NCBI GenBank assembly: GCA_013396915.1
Contig: VWZL01005037.1
Span: 355,140 to 419,139 of the forward strand
Direction: 5' to 3'
Length of the DNA: 64,000 nt
DNA from: Stercorarius parasiticus
Lineage: Eukaryota > Chordata > Aves > Charadriiformes > Stercorariidae
How positions within the stretch are numbered: position 1 is the stretch's first letter; the number at the start of each line of letters is the position of its first letter. A program made the translations under genes and the position numbers. The notes below the pieces were generated by a model that saw only the letters and a list, made by a program, of their open reading frames with translations, was not told the DNA's origin and searched no databases. Positions 38,701 through 50,436 of the stretch are shown piece by piece.

Positions 38701-41000
38701 CTTTAGAGAGAGATGTTTATATTAGGGCCAATTGAGGGTATGTGGGGAGAAAAAGTGAATTAGCCAGAACTCAGATGGGTTTGGAGGAACAGCTGCGGAG
38801 ATACTGAAGTCTGTTTAGATTTTCTCAGCTTCTATTTAGAATCCTGAAATGTCAATATAAATATCAATTTTTATTATGCTATTCAGCATTTTACAGCATT
38901 CATGAAATGATCAAAATGCAATAAAGTCAGACAAAAAGCCTCTTCACCTAAGATTTGGCAAACTGTACCTCAGTATTCCATTTATGTTTTACTCAAAATA
39001 CATAATATTCATTTTCTACAACACAAAAGCTGGGTCAAATTCACATTATAAAAGATGTCTGGTTCATTTTGCCATTTATCTCATTAAAGAGGAATGGTAT
39101 GAGCATCATCTGGAGATGGTCTTTTTAGTGCAGGATATAATTAGGAACTGCTGTAAATGCTGAAAAATAAATAAACAAATATAAGAGGAGTGACTCCTGA
39201 GGAAAAGAACTCCCTAACTTTCCTTTTGCTTTTTTCTGTTCATCACTAATGGGTCTGCACTGAAATTACTAAAGATGAACCCAGCCATGGGCACGGTCTG
39301 AACCGCTGTGTAATCCTATAATCCACTCTCTCTTTTCACAAGTCATTCCTTCCTCTGAATTGCTGTGACCCTAATTTGTAGATCAGCGGCTTTGCTCTAG
39401 CCTCGCTCTTAAAAATTAAAAAAAAAAAGAAAAGAAATATTTATACAGAAAATTTGCAAAACTCGGCGTAAAGACTGTCAAAGCAAAAATCTAACAAAAC
39501 ACATTCCTCTGAGAGACTCCAACCAAACAGTACCTGGCATCAGCATGTACTTTCATGATTAACAACAGGGGGTTGTCAGACTGCTATTTCTGAAATAAAC
39601 AGATTTATCCTGACAGATAATCAGCAGTTTGCACTACCTAATACATGTTATCATCCGCAACTGACATCATTACATTAAAAGTACACTTAGTATCATCTTT
39701 TGTAGGAAATTAAACAGTTTTTTTGATACACTTTTACTGGATTTTTTGGGGGGATAGAGGGAAGCCCAGGGGAAGAGACTGGACCATTAATGAGAAGATA
39801 CATGCCAAACAAGGCAGGGATGATCCCCAGAAATGCCATGCTGTATTTAGTTTTTCACAATCTATTAATGTAATTTCTAAATAAATTAAAACCAAATGTT
39901 CTGACTGTAGGCCACGTCTTGTACTTTTAAGCAGCCTTTTATAATGTCCTTGGCTGTCCCTCATACTACCTCAGTACTCTTCTGTGTCTGTCCTCCTGCC
40001 TGCTCCACACAAGAACTAGCTACATAACACATAACACACATTTGTGAAACCCTTCTGATTGTGCCATTTATAGACATATTTTTGAGGCTGGTGGACGCTG
40101 GGAGATGGAATATCTGCAAACAGATATCGAGCATTGCCTCCATAATTTTCTGGCAAGCTCAACATTTATCTTCTTTAACTCTCAGGCATCTCTCTGTGGA
40201 CCATCCCTCCCTCCCCTGAAAAAAGACACACCAGGTTACACATAACTCACTGGACAGGACTTGCAGAAGCTACTGAAACTACGGAAAAGTTTGGTGCAGA
40301 CCAGTTCTGTGACCTGCAGGAAATGTGGAACAACATCACTTACACATGGGGTCCCTGTGGATCCCCCCGTCCCAGCTGCCTGCTCACTCAGCTGGATGTT
40401 TCTCCAGGGAGCAAGTCTGGACTCAACATGGACAATGAAGTTTTAGTAAGAAAAACTTAACATACTTCCCTTATATCCTTCAAGTAAACCATTCTTGCCT
40501 CAGCTGTAAAGGGGATAGCAGTTATATACCCTCAGGTTTGCTGAAGCAAATTCTGAAATGTCTTTCCTTTTTTAAATTTCAAGTTGTTAATTAACATTAT
40601 ACTATTACTGTTCTGTGAACTCACCTAACGCAGGCAGTGCAAAGACTAGGTAACAGAAATTGCATGGGGGCTGTTACTTGACTTTAACAAGTGTTTCATC
40701 CTCTTCCTCAGAGTGCAGTTTGTAAGTCATAGACTATTCTGTAGGGGCAAGTCAGATATAAAAGTCCTGGCTGCAGTGGCCCATTGTGACTGTCTTTATT
40801 TCTCCAGAGACAGAACCTGCATCCCTCTCTCAGTCCTTTGTCTCACATGGGATGCATTTTGTCTCTTCTGCCTTCCTACTTCGTAACTCGGTAGGAAGAG
40901 AAGTAAGAAACAGTGGCTAGTTACTGAGAGATTTTTATCCATTCACACTCATGCATTTTCACGTAGCATACCCCCTAAGGTTAAAAAAAACCCCAATCCC
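35721..41000. other. Unannotated AT-rich noncoding DNA
   Basis: No gene was found. Small hairpin at 36752-36772 (CATGGAGG/CCTCCATG, 5-nt loop). C/A-rich tract at 37553-37592. 39590-39705 has homeodomain- and GATA-like words ('tttatcctgacagataatca') and mixed composition and could be conserved noncoding DNA. Open frames are under 93 codons and unrecognised. Confidence 0.55.
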
Positions 41001-42069
41001 NAAACAGTGGGAGGGATGAAGTCCCTTACATGACAAATGCAACCTTTAAATAAAGAAGTGGCAGCATCACACAGACTTTAAATACATCTTAATTCCTATG
41101 TACTCTCTGTCTCTTATAAAACATAACCTTTGAGAAATACGTATGTATTGGTTAAGGATCTCTTACCCTCCTTTTCCCCTTTACTCCTCTCCCTAGCATT
41201 TCAGTTGCAGTTGTTAAAGCTAATGCAGAACTTTGCCACAGATCTTTTGCCTCAAGTGCACTGGACAAAACCTCACCATCTGATACTCTGATGTGGAATG
41301 TCGAAATAAATGCTAATCTAACCAAGTGATTTCAGTGGTTTATTTTATTTTTATTTCTAAAAGTGTTGAATTTCTACTGACCCACATTCTGCATATTTCT
41401 TGTACTCAGTGATGTTTGAGGTTGCTTAGATTTTCGTTTGCACTAGATATTTTGTGTCCAAAGGTCAAATGAGCATTGCTTTGGAGTCAGATGCCTACTG
41501 GCTGCATTTCTAATAGTTAATCTTTTCACACTGAGAGAAATAAAAAAGTGGGAAACAGTTCCAGCTATCCCAAATAAACAGGCAGAAGTAAAGCAACAAT
41601 TACTTTTCCTGCGTGGACTGCTCTTGCTCATTTCTCCTCAAGAGATAACACACTCTGACATAACGTCAGATAACCATGTTCAATGTTTCACAGACTTGCC
41701 ATTTAAAGATTCATTTCCACTCCACTTATTTTCTTTTTATCTGCCCCTCTTTTGGTGCATTTCATCTGTGAAAATTTTCATGTAGACTCCCCAGAACAGG
41801 TGCTGGGGAAGGAGGGAAGCAAAAGGGTCCAACTTGACTTAAAACACCTCTAGAAATTATAAAGGGAGTACGATAGGACAGAAAAATGAAATGTTCTCAT
41901 GGGAATAGTTGTTTGCATAAAATTCTCAACTGTTACTAAAGCTTCAGTGCAGTTCTTGAGGAAGATGGATATATAAAGCCTCAGGTTAATTTCAGTCATT
42001 ACCAAGCATTTTACATCTGCTGAAGAATTCCAAACATATAAAAGGATGTCAATCTAAACCTTTAAACCA

Positions 42070-42091
42070 AAATAAATAAATAAATAAATAG
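42070..42091. repeat. (AAAT)n microsatellite
   Basis: About five tandem AAAT units ('aaataaataaataaataaat'). Confidence 0.9.
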
Positions 42092-43406
42092 AGGAGCAAC
42101 TACAAAGGCTGTCAGTAGGCAAGTTACGGATCTGATTCAGCTTTTAACCCCTAGAGGTATAAGCATGCTTTATCTGCAAAAGAAATGCAAGGTCTGTACT
42201 CTGCAACGTTACATTTTAATAATCTACTCTACAGTACAAGGCAATGATAAAAAAGGAGAATATGATATAATTGTGTACGTAATTTGATGAGAAGCTGTGG
42301 GGAACATATTCTTTCTATGCAATTATAGAAAATGCTAATAACAAGTCATTGACTGAGGACTTTGTTGACAATTAGATTTCCTATTTATAGCTGTACATTT
42401 TCTCCAAGGCTCTACCACTTAGTTTTTAGGATTCCCACATTTTCTTCCTTCTCTAGAATATCTTTAAGGTATAGTTCAGCAAATGTACCTACTTAGAGCT
42501 GGAAACAACTAAGGCCTTTAAGAAGCTGGATGGAACTTATTAACAATCTCTACAGCATCCTTTTAAGTTGATAATTTATCTTTTTAAGTGCCTTTTGCAA
42601 AACCAGCAGAAAAGGGCCTGATGGGAGTAAGAGCCCTGCATTATATACAGCTACAAGGTTTACTGCATCCCCTAGATTCTGCTGCAAGGCACACTACAGC
42701 GGAATATCAGGTAACTTATCTTGAAGAGATGTTTGACTGAGTCACTATAGCAATGGCAAGTTTGCAGAGGCAGAGGAAGAAACCACACCAATAGAAAAAA
42801 GGAACTGGCTGTAGAAGGACACTGACAATCTTGTTTAGAAAACGGTGTAGTATGAACTAGCCTGGAATGAAACACAAAGGTTCACTCCTTTGAGAGTTTA
42901 CTGAAAATACATTCAGAGCCCTCAATAATATAAGCACCTGATTTCTTCTCATTTATTTCAGCGTCTCAAGGAATTAAGCTGAGTTACATCAGGTAAACCT
43001 ACAAGGAGAATTTGAGTATGTAATTTGGAAATAACTGTATCAAGTGCTGCTGATGAGTCACTAAGGAACACTTTTGTCCCTGTAAGACATTGGTCACTGG
43101 ATAAAAGGTGGAAAGGAAGCAGGAAATAACTGTCTGCTGCAACAATATTTTAATCCACTTACAAAAAAAAAATCTTCCTTGGAAAGGCCTTTTTCTTCCT
43201 TTTTCATATCTCCAGTGGTGAGTCATCTAATCTCATCTCTGTATATTGCTAAACTCCGCAGGGATCACCTTTACTTCCCAACTTTATCCTGGCCAGAGAT
43301 TCAGTCAGACAAAAGATCCTTAATGTCTTTCCTTAAGTTCAGCTCTCTTCTCTAAACCCCATTCACCTCCTCTTTCACAAAATGAAAGAAGTCTTTTTTA
43401 GGGATG

Positions 43407-43446
43407 CTTTTTTTCTTTCTTTTTTTTTTTATTTTTTTTTCTTCTA
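43407..43446 (+). repeat. T-rich pyrimidine tract
   Basis: T-runs broken by single C or A over 40 bases. No adjoining SINE body was recognised. Confidence 0.8.
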
Positions 43447-44989
43447 AAGGAAGGCAGGACGCCTGTATCAAATCTCTCTGTCCTATAAATCAAAATTGGT
43501 TTGTGTGGAGCAAGTTGCTAGGAATAATAGATTTCTTTTTCCCTGTCTAAAAAGGATTCTAAAATTTTACTTCTAAAACTCATAGATCAAAAATGCATGC
43601 TTGTTCTCCCTAAGTAACATTAATTTACTCAAAAAACTCTGCACTTGAAAGAGTTAATAAAAATTCTAATTACAGGATAAGAAAGAAAGGTCAGACTCCA
43701 CTTACATCATTGTGAAGGGCTTTTATTACACACTGCTATAAAACATATTTCTTTTTTCAGTTGCCATCCTCACAGGGTAACCTGCATACCAATAGGATCT
43801 CCAAAATGCCATGAAGGAGAGGATATTTATCTGCTAAATTCTATGTACAGTAACCTAACAAATGCCAGAGAAAGAAAGATTGCCCTCTGCACAGTAATAC
43901 TTGTGTAGATGTCTTCTTTATGCTAACAATGACAAGGCTCTCTAGGTCTGTACTGTACTCCAAAAAGCAGACTGTACATCAAAGAGAAAAGATGTGCATT
44001 TTAGGCACCAAAATACTTAATATAGTGAGCAAGTACTCTCCTGAAGCATGCTAACTAAAAGTATCTAATCCAGAAAGGCAAAAAGGAAAACATATACCTC
44101 AAGTGTTCCTGAAAAAATTAGACAGGATAGTTTGGGAATATCTATGCCCCTCTCTCTGTCTTGTCTGGTCAACTAAATTTTCATTTTAAACTCTGTCTAA
44201 AACTTCACAGAACTGTTATTTGATTAATTTGGGTGTGCTAGATAGTAAGTCTATGCAAAAGCAGAGTGGCTCCAAATCTAATCATTGTCATTTCTTAACT
44301 CCAGCTGTGCAAGGCAACAAACAGGAACTTTACTGTGGGACAAGTATAAATCAGAATAATTCTAATTTTTTCAATATACGACTCTTTAAATCCATTATTT
44401 GCGATTTAACGCATCCAAAGTTGTATTTATAGTTACTTTAATCACTGGCATCCCTAAATTCTGACAACTAATTCAAAGAAATGTACATAAACAAACGCAA
44501 GATTTACTGTCTGCTTTCATAAAACCAGTGTGTGCTGTCAAATGCATTAGTTCAGTATTTCATGTGATGTATGCTCGAAGTTAGAATGCAACTAATGAAG
44601 TAGTGCCTGACTTTCCTTTTCTTCAGGAGTTTTTTAAGAATCATATTCCAATAGTTGTTTCTGAGTTGCACTTTGCTTGCAGAGCAAGCACTGCCTGTCC
44701 AACCTCTCTAAACAATAGATACTAACAGAAAACTGTAAGGGTTCCATTTCACCACTTCTGCTGGCAATTCTATTAACTATATGTTTATCTTGTGGTCTAA
44801 ATTTATGGCAGGCCCATTTGCAGTGAGGCCTGGAGTTTCCTTGTTTACAACGCTGCAAAGTAAAAGGTGACCTTTTTTATTTTTGTTTAAAACCTTNAAA
44901 ATACAAACTTGCCTGAAGATTACATTTGGAGATTAGAAAGCTGCTGTGCTAAGATCCTACCTGCCATTATGAAAAGGGAAAGAAAATCC

Positions 44990-45013
44990 GGGGGGGGAAG
45001 GAGGGGGGGGAGG
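44990..45013 (+). repeat. Double G-run, possible G-quadruplex
   Basis: Two runs of eight G separated by 'aagga' and followed by AGG, in a purine tract. The base count is directly visible. G-quadruplex formation is inference. Confidence 0.6.
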
Positions 45014-47337
45014 ATACATAGCTGGCTAAATAAACTGTAAAACAGCCGTTTAAACAGTTGCACCTATACACACAAGCAACAAAAGCATCAGGCACCTGGC
45101 GCAATTCTATTAGGACCTAATTCTGACAACAATATGCATCATTATAGTGGGATCTGATAATGAGCAAACACTGGAGGCATTACATGTCTTTAGAAGAATC
45201 AGACTTCCTACCTTAGTAAGACTGATAGAAGGTAAGTCCCCCTTTAAAGAAAGTTGTAAGTAAAACCAGGCAGCAGTTGCAGTAAATTGAGTCCTTTCAG
45301 TCACTGTATACATGCAGCAGTTCTGCAATAAGGGAAAAATATAATGGGAGGAGCAGCTGTGAACGAGTGACCTCCTGAAGCTGAGTTCTCTTTGTGAATC
45401 AAGCACCGGGAGCCAGTGCCTCTGATTTGCATGGATTATCTCCACTTGAACAGATACATTTAAATTAACTGGCACAGGGGCAAGGGGATTAAAAAAAAAA
45501 AAAAANTCTGATGGTCCATTTGATCAGATTTCTATAAACACTTAATAACTCAGCCTGTCAGGCAGCTAGGATTTTATACTGCATGCCTCAAATGATTATA
45601 AATCTGGTAAACCCCTCTAAATGATTTTAAACATGGAAATATTTTGAACAGAGTAACTTGTACAAATGGAGATGGGATATTTCCAAGTGTGCCTTGACAG
45701 ATTTATTATTTGTGAGTGCGCAGGTGTCTTTAAAATAGTTAAGGGAAGTCAGCATTCAAAGCACTTCCGCGCAGGAAGATCACTAGCAGCATGATAGTGT
45801 GTGCTCCAGCCAGTATTTTCAACTCTATCTAAAATCTACCAAGACAAAAGAGAGACAAAAAATTTGCATTCAACCACTTCAGAATTTCTCCCTTATTACC
45901 ATAAATACCACAAACATTACCTGTTGCACATTCCTGATTTGATTTAAATGCAGTACTTAAGCTGATTAGAGAAATATGAGAATATGTTCAACCCTCTTGA
46001 ACCTGCATCCAATCCAAGAGGAACCCGAACTAAACTTTGTTTCTTTTGTTTAGGGTACTTCAAATAAGTTATTTTTACACCATGGCATAGAATTTTGTGA
46101 ACCTCTACACCTTTGTGAACCTGAACGTATCCATTCTGCTCAGAAGTTGGACCAAAAGTCAAGAGAAGAGAGTAGAATGGCTTGTCACATCTTTTGTCAC
46201 TGACTGAAAATAGGAGTGGATGCAATTAACATTCTTTGAGAGTTATTATTTGGTGAGATTTAGTGGGACAAAATGTCCTATATTAGCAGTTAAAACAGTT
46301 GAACTTTGTCTTGAAAGAGGCATGTCTTACTGTAAAATACAGCTCGTTCAGAGATCAATAGAATGAAACTGTCTACAAAGACAACCAGGGCTAAATTCCA
46401 TCTCCGTCTCATTTGCAGATCAGCCCGAGTCCAACATGAGTCTGTTGCGTTCCTCTTCCTGAACCATATCTCTGGGGTAAAGCCCTAGGAGTTCTCTTAG
46501 TAGGATCCCAACATTTACTTGTAACACGGATTCCAGAATGTTGTCTTATCTGAACAGAATATATGGTAAGTACTATACTTAATCTAGTCATGAGAAATTG
46601 CTTCTTGGAAGTAATCACATTTACAGTAAAATTTGCTTCACATAAACGATCACATAGATATTGGACAAAGTAGTGGAGAACATATTTGGATTTTCTGATG
46701 AATGCTATGTGACACAGTTATTGGTGTCTGCCTGAGCCCCATAAAGTGCTTCCTCTGAGAAATCCTCTTGGTTCACTGGAGAAAGTTCGGGAGTTTGATT
46801 ATTTTAGTATGAGAGGGGGAGGATCCTTCAACTGGACTCTGTATATCTGAATATTTACTCAGGTAATATTTAACCTGACTGAAATCTCGTCCCTCCATGT
46901 GCAATCTCCAGAACTTCTCAACCCTGTTATTTGGTCATAACCTACTTGTACGTTGGACCCCAAATTTTATTTCTTACTTTCTCACTTCTTCTTTTTCCGG
47001 TGACCACTCACCAGGTAATAACGGATGAATTTGACTCCAGCAGGGCACCCAGAAGTCTAGTGTTAATATCAAACCTGTATGTGATAGCTGTGGAGAAAGC
47101 AGCCTCCTGGTTGATAGATGGCTTTGAAAAAGATGGACTGTGAACCAGATTTGCTCCTATTACTCTACACCCTGCAATACACTCCTCAGTCCTGCGCTAT
47201 GCCAAGCTGATAATGGCATAACGATTCAGTCCCACCAACTTGTATGTCACTGGCAGAAGGGAAGCCCAGAAAAAGAAAGCAACAAGATGAATTTTCACCT
47301 TGAAAGTACAGGTAAGAGGAAATGACTATGTAAGGAA

Positions 47338-47691
47338 TTGAGACAGCCATGGAGGATACAAGACAAATTACAGGGAGAAAGTGAAGTGGATGCAGATGCT
47401 GTGGGATGTATCTTATTCTCTGGAAAGATATGGATGCCTGAAGTGTCATCTGCTAAAGTTTATGAAGAGAAGACCTTACTAGAGATGTGTCTGGAAGCAA
47501 TGTTGAATGAAGATGCGGATTTGAGGAAATGGTGTAAGAAAAAGCAAACTGAACGGGCAAGTGGAGATTTACAGACACTTCTTGAGCAAGAGGTCATATA
47601 AGAGGTAGCTCAGGAGACTAGTGAGTCAGGGAAGCCTGCAACAAAAAGAACAAGCAGAACAGTCTGGGAAACAGAGGAAAGCTGAAGAATA
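47338..47691 (+). pseudogene. Possible 5' coding remnant of the old LINE
   Basis: One plus-strand frame stays open through 87 codons, meets a single TAA, and continues another 28 codons in the same frame to a TGA. The encoded text is hydrophilic, rich in Glu, Lys and Thr (LEQEV, then KPATKRTSRT). The next 200 bases continue in a shifted frame with stops about every 25 codons. Low stop density and strong purine bias on the plus strand fit a decayed coding region. It lies about 2 kb upstream of the reverse-transcriptase relic in the same orientation, so I infer it may be the front part of the same element. No specific motif of a LINE first ORF or endonuclease was recognised, so an unrelated origin is possible. 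Confidence 0.25.
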
Positions 47692-48800
47692 TGCTTACCA
47701 TCTGGGAGCCTGAAAAAGTACAACAGAGAAAACTAAAACAGAAGGTAGAAAGAAAGTGGAAGAGTTAATTCCAGCAAAAATTGTAGGAGACTAGGATCCA
47801 CCGAGCAATGATAATGGCAGAGAAATTTGTGAGGGAGGAAGAACAAAAGGCAGGATCGTCTGTGCATAGAAGGTAAAATGGACTAAGAGAAAAAAAATAG
47901 TGTCTACATGAGCTGGGAGCGTGTGTTAAAGAGAAACAACTAAGTTGTCACTAGATCAATTCCACAGAACAGGATGTGAGGTCATTTCCCAAGAAGGAGG
48001 ATGTGGGATGTGGGTGGAAAAGGAAAAAAGGATTCTGCTAGGAATAGAGAAGAATCTTTTTTTTTAATTTAATTTTCTTCACAGTGGGAAAATGACGCTA
48101 TGAAATTCCCACTGGAATAAATCAAAGATGATTACACTAAATCATTTCATTTTAGGTAGGGGAAAAATGCCTGAAAAGTGAAGACTCAGGGGAATGGTAT
48201 CTGACTGAATATCCATGGAAACAATTGGGACGGAGATCCACATTTTTAAAAAAAAGAACCTTAAGAAATACAAGGAAACCTTGGCAGAGGTTCATGTCAT
48301 CTTCATGCCTTCTTATTTTACGCAACAAGAAGAAAATCTGCTCACTGAAAATTGATCTATGGTTGAGGAAATGCCAGTGGATGATCAGGAAAGAGAAGGT
48401 AAAATTATATATTGGGACCACGGTATTGAAGAATACAAGCTACCCAGGAAAGACATGAAGAAAGCATAAGTAACGTTGCATAACTGCCTTCTAATTATCT
48501 GATAGGTTAAAGAGAAATAAGAAGGGATGGCATGCATCAAACAGAATACATTTGGGCCAAATTAATGCATATGTTTACCAAGCAGTCAACATCCAGTAAG
48601 AGATTAAACTCTTACTGTCTTTGTTCTAATAGGCAATACAGATACTATGAGAAAACCAGTCCAAAACCTGATCATGAGTTAAGCTCATTTGAATGAAATG
48701 GAACAATCAGTAAAAATAAGGCTTTATAGCTCAAAGGGCAAATTTTGGTAAACTAAAAGGTCTTGTTAGGGAAATTAAATAGACTCATCTATTCAAGACC
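47692..48800. other. Purine-rich sequence, probably decayed LINE interior
   Basis: The plus strand is strongly purine-rich. At 48213-48469 one frame is open except for one stop, with text such as KKYKETLAEV and MPSYFTQQEEN, then an acidic VEEMPVDDQERE. No family was recognised. The position between the 5' remnant and the reverse-transcriptase relic suggests LINE interior, but no endonuclease motif was found. Confidence 0.3.
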
Positions 48801-49022
48801 TTGAATGTGGAAGAGCCTTGGAATTACTTTAAATCAAAGGTGCTAAAGCTATGTGGAATGTGTAGCTGGTGGAGAAGAGAGAATGCATGGGAAAGTGGTC
48901 AGGCTATTCCACGCAAAGGACGAACTTCAAGAAGATTATTAGAGCTACGCAGGGCACAAGAGAAAACAAAAAAGACATATCATCAGAGACAGATCTGTTT
49001 TAGAGGTCAAAATATAAGGTAA
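48801..49022 (+). pseudogene. Possible LINE linker between endonuclease and reverse transcriptase
   Basis: An open frame of 73 codons has EPWNYFKSKVLKL followed by a basic region ending in RRLLELRRAQEKTKKTYHQR. In CR1-like elements the linker before the reverse transcriptase has a W-LFK-N-L motif and then a basic W-LLELK-KK-YK-WK region. The resemblance in order and composition is weak but fits the position about 400 bases upstream of the reverse-transcriptase relic in the same orientation. Confidence 0.3.
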
Positions 49023-49411
49023 AGAAAAATTGTCAGTAGTCAAACTGAACTACAGTTTGGAAGGGATATTGAAACAAACAACAAAACAATCTTCATGCAG
49101 GTAAAATGAGACCAAATGAAACATGGGAATTCAATACAAGGGGGAGTCAATGGAAATAAAGAATATCTATCTACAATTAAAAACTAAGTGACGACTTTGT
49201 GTATATTTTGAGTAATATTGACCAGGGAGGAAACAGGATAAATAATGGGAAAGAAGTAATGATGATAGGAATTACAAACTGGAAGCAAAACTAAAAGCAC
49301 AGTGCACTCAGGCCAGGGACAGATATCAAATAAACTCCATTCCACAATTTTTGACAAGAAAGGGAACATGAAATCCCAAACCTGGTAGGAAGCAGCTCAG
49401 ACATGATACTG

Positions 49412-49854
49412 GCTGAATGGAGAATAGCAAATGTATTATCCATTTCTAAAAGGGAGACCTATGCAGCTACAAACCCATTAGTTTGACCTCAGTTGCTTTA
49501 GAAGAAATTTTGAAGGAAAAAATAATTGAAGACAGGGAGGTAAATGGAAAATGGGATAACATACAAAAAGGATTTACTAAAGATAGATCGTGCCAAGTGA
49601 ATTTGTTATCTCTCTTTAATAAGATAACTGATTTTCTAGACAAAGGATTTGTGAGACATCTTATCTATATCTGTGCTGCATATGATACAGCATCACATAG
49701 GAAACGAGGGATTAGGAGAAGAGTTGTAAAGTGGATAAAAGATTGTCTAACGGATAGATGGCAACAGGTGGTATTGAAAGAAGCAGCATCAAACTGCAGG
49801 AAGTTTACTAGCAGGAATCCTCAAAAATCAGTCTTGGGATCAATCGTTTTTTAA
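49412..49854 (+). pseudogene. CR1/L3-like LINE reverse-transcriptase relic
   Basis: A short block in one frame reads AEWRIANVLSISK, matching the LINE motif DWK-ANV-PIFKKG; after a frameshift the second frame reads CSYKPISLTSV (family NYRPISLTSV), then IQKGFTKDRSC (family QHGFTKGRSC) at 49561-49593, KWIKDCLTDRWQQVVL (family WI-NWL-GR-QRVV) and TSRNPQKSVLGSIVF (family TSGVPQGSVLGPLLF) at 49807-49851. This is the order of a CR1-clade reverse transcriptase. The element is dead: the region around the first catalytic Asp (family YLDFSKAFDTV) is shortened to YICAAYDTA, about ten residues after it are missing, and the FADD block is absent. A frame begun at 49483 uses TTG and is not a true start. Confidence 0.85.
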
Positions 49855-50141
49855 CATCCAGGCATAAAGAGAGAGTATGAAACCTATAGTTTCCATTAAG
49901 CTAGGGAACAAAGTCATTACAAAAAAGGGTCACTGTGTTGGTTTTTTTTTTAAATTACATAAAATACACGTACACGAATATTTCATACACACATATAAAA
50001 TATGCTATTATGTTTTTCTATAATAAAAATAGAAATATTCATGCCATCCACAGGCCTGACAGTGTGTCCTTATCTGACATTCCAAATACAGTCTTTGTCA
50101 GTTGGAGTCAAGAAAATATGCTAAAACTGGAATAACTGCAG
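49855..50141. other. AT-rich interval inside the LINE relic
   Basis: This interval sits where about 190 residues of the reverse transcriptase, including the FADD motif, would be expected, but it is only about 290 bases and very AT-rich around 49936-50045. It probably reflects deletion plus decay or an insertion. No readable motif was found. Confidence 0.4.
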
Positions 50142-50276
50142 AGAGGTGCAACTGCAATGGCTGGCAGTCTGGAGAGCCACCACTTAGGGAGGAGAGTGAA
50201 ATGCTTTGCTGCTTTTGTCTGGCTAAGCAAAAAGCTGAAGGGGGATATGGCTGATGTCTATAAATGGATTTATTAG
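50142..50276 (+). pseudogene. C-terminal reverse-transcriptase remnant of the same LINE
   Basis: The frame reads RGATAMAGSLES, a middle RRVKCFAAFVWLSK, and then LKGDMADVYKWIY before a TAG. This follows the C-terminal CR1 pattern RRATKMI-GLE, RL-ELGLFSL, RLRGDLI-VYKYL in the right order and spacing. It shares orientation with the upstream relic, so I take both as one element that has lost part of its middle. The 3' end of the LINE is not clear; sequence after 50276 shows no 8-mer CR1 tail, and an A-run at 50421-50435 may or may not be related. Confidence 0.7.
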
Positions 50277-50436
50277 ACACCAGGCTGGAAAACAGCCATA
50301 TAAAGCTATAGGACAAGGCTGACAAATGGAAAAGTGGCTCATGCTTAGGTAAGAAATGCCGAGATGATTCCAACCATCAGAAAAGTGAATTTTCCAGACT
50401 CTAAATAGCTGTAGTAGGGGTAAAAAAAAAAAAAAT

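Larger units (their letters stand above)
41001..47189. other. Noncoding DNA with three ambiguous bases
   Basis: Single N bases lie at 41001, 44897 and 45506 (the first two in this stretch follow A/C or T-rich sequence, the third an A-run). No gene was found. (AAAT)n at 42070-42091, a pyrimidine tract at 43407-43446 and G-runs at 44990-45013 are listed separately. A 121-codon minus-strand frame at 45110-45475 has no recognised family; the surrounding 45110-45780 has mixed composition and may be conserved noncoding DNA. Confidence 0.55.

Noticed and set aside
16338..41008. An apparent strand switch from T/G tracts (left) to A/C tracts (right) near 27.5 kb
   Set aside because: A/C tracts also occur on the left (7819, 10152, 11758) and T/G tracts on the right (39739, 49936), so there is no clean switch.
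49483..49854. A 123-codon protein-coding gene
   Set aside because: It begins at a TTG in the middle of a LINE reverse-transcriptase domain, lacks the catalytic blocks and is flanked by frameshifts, so it is a relic.
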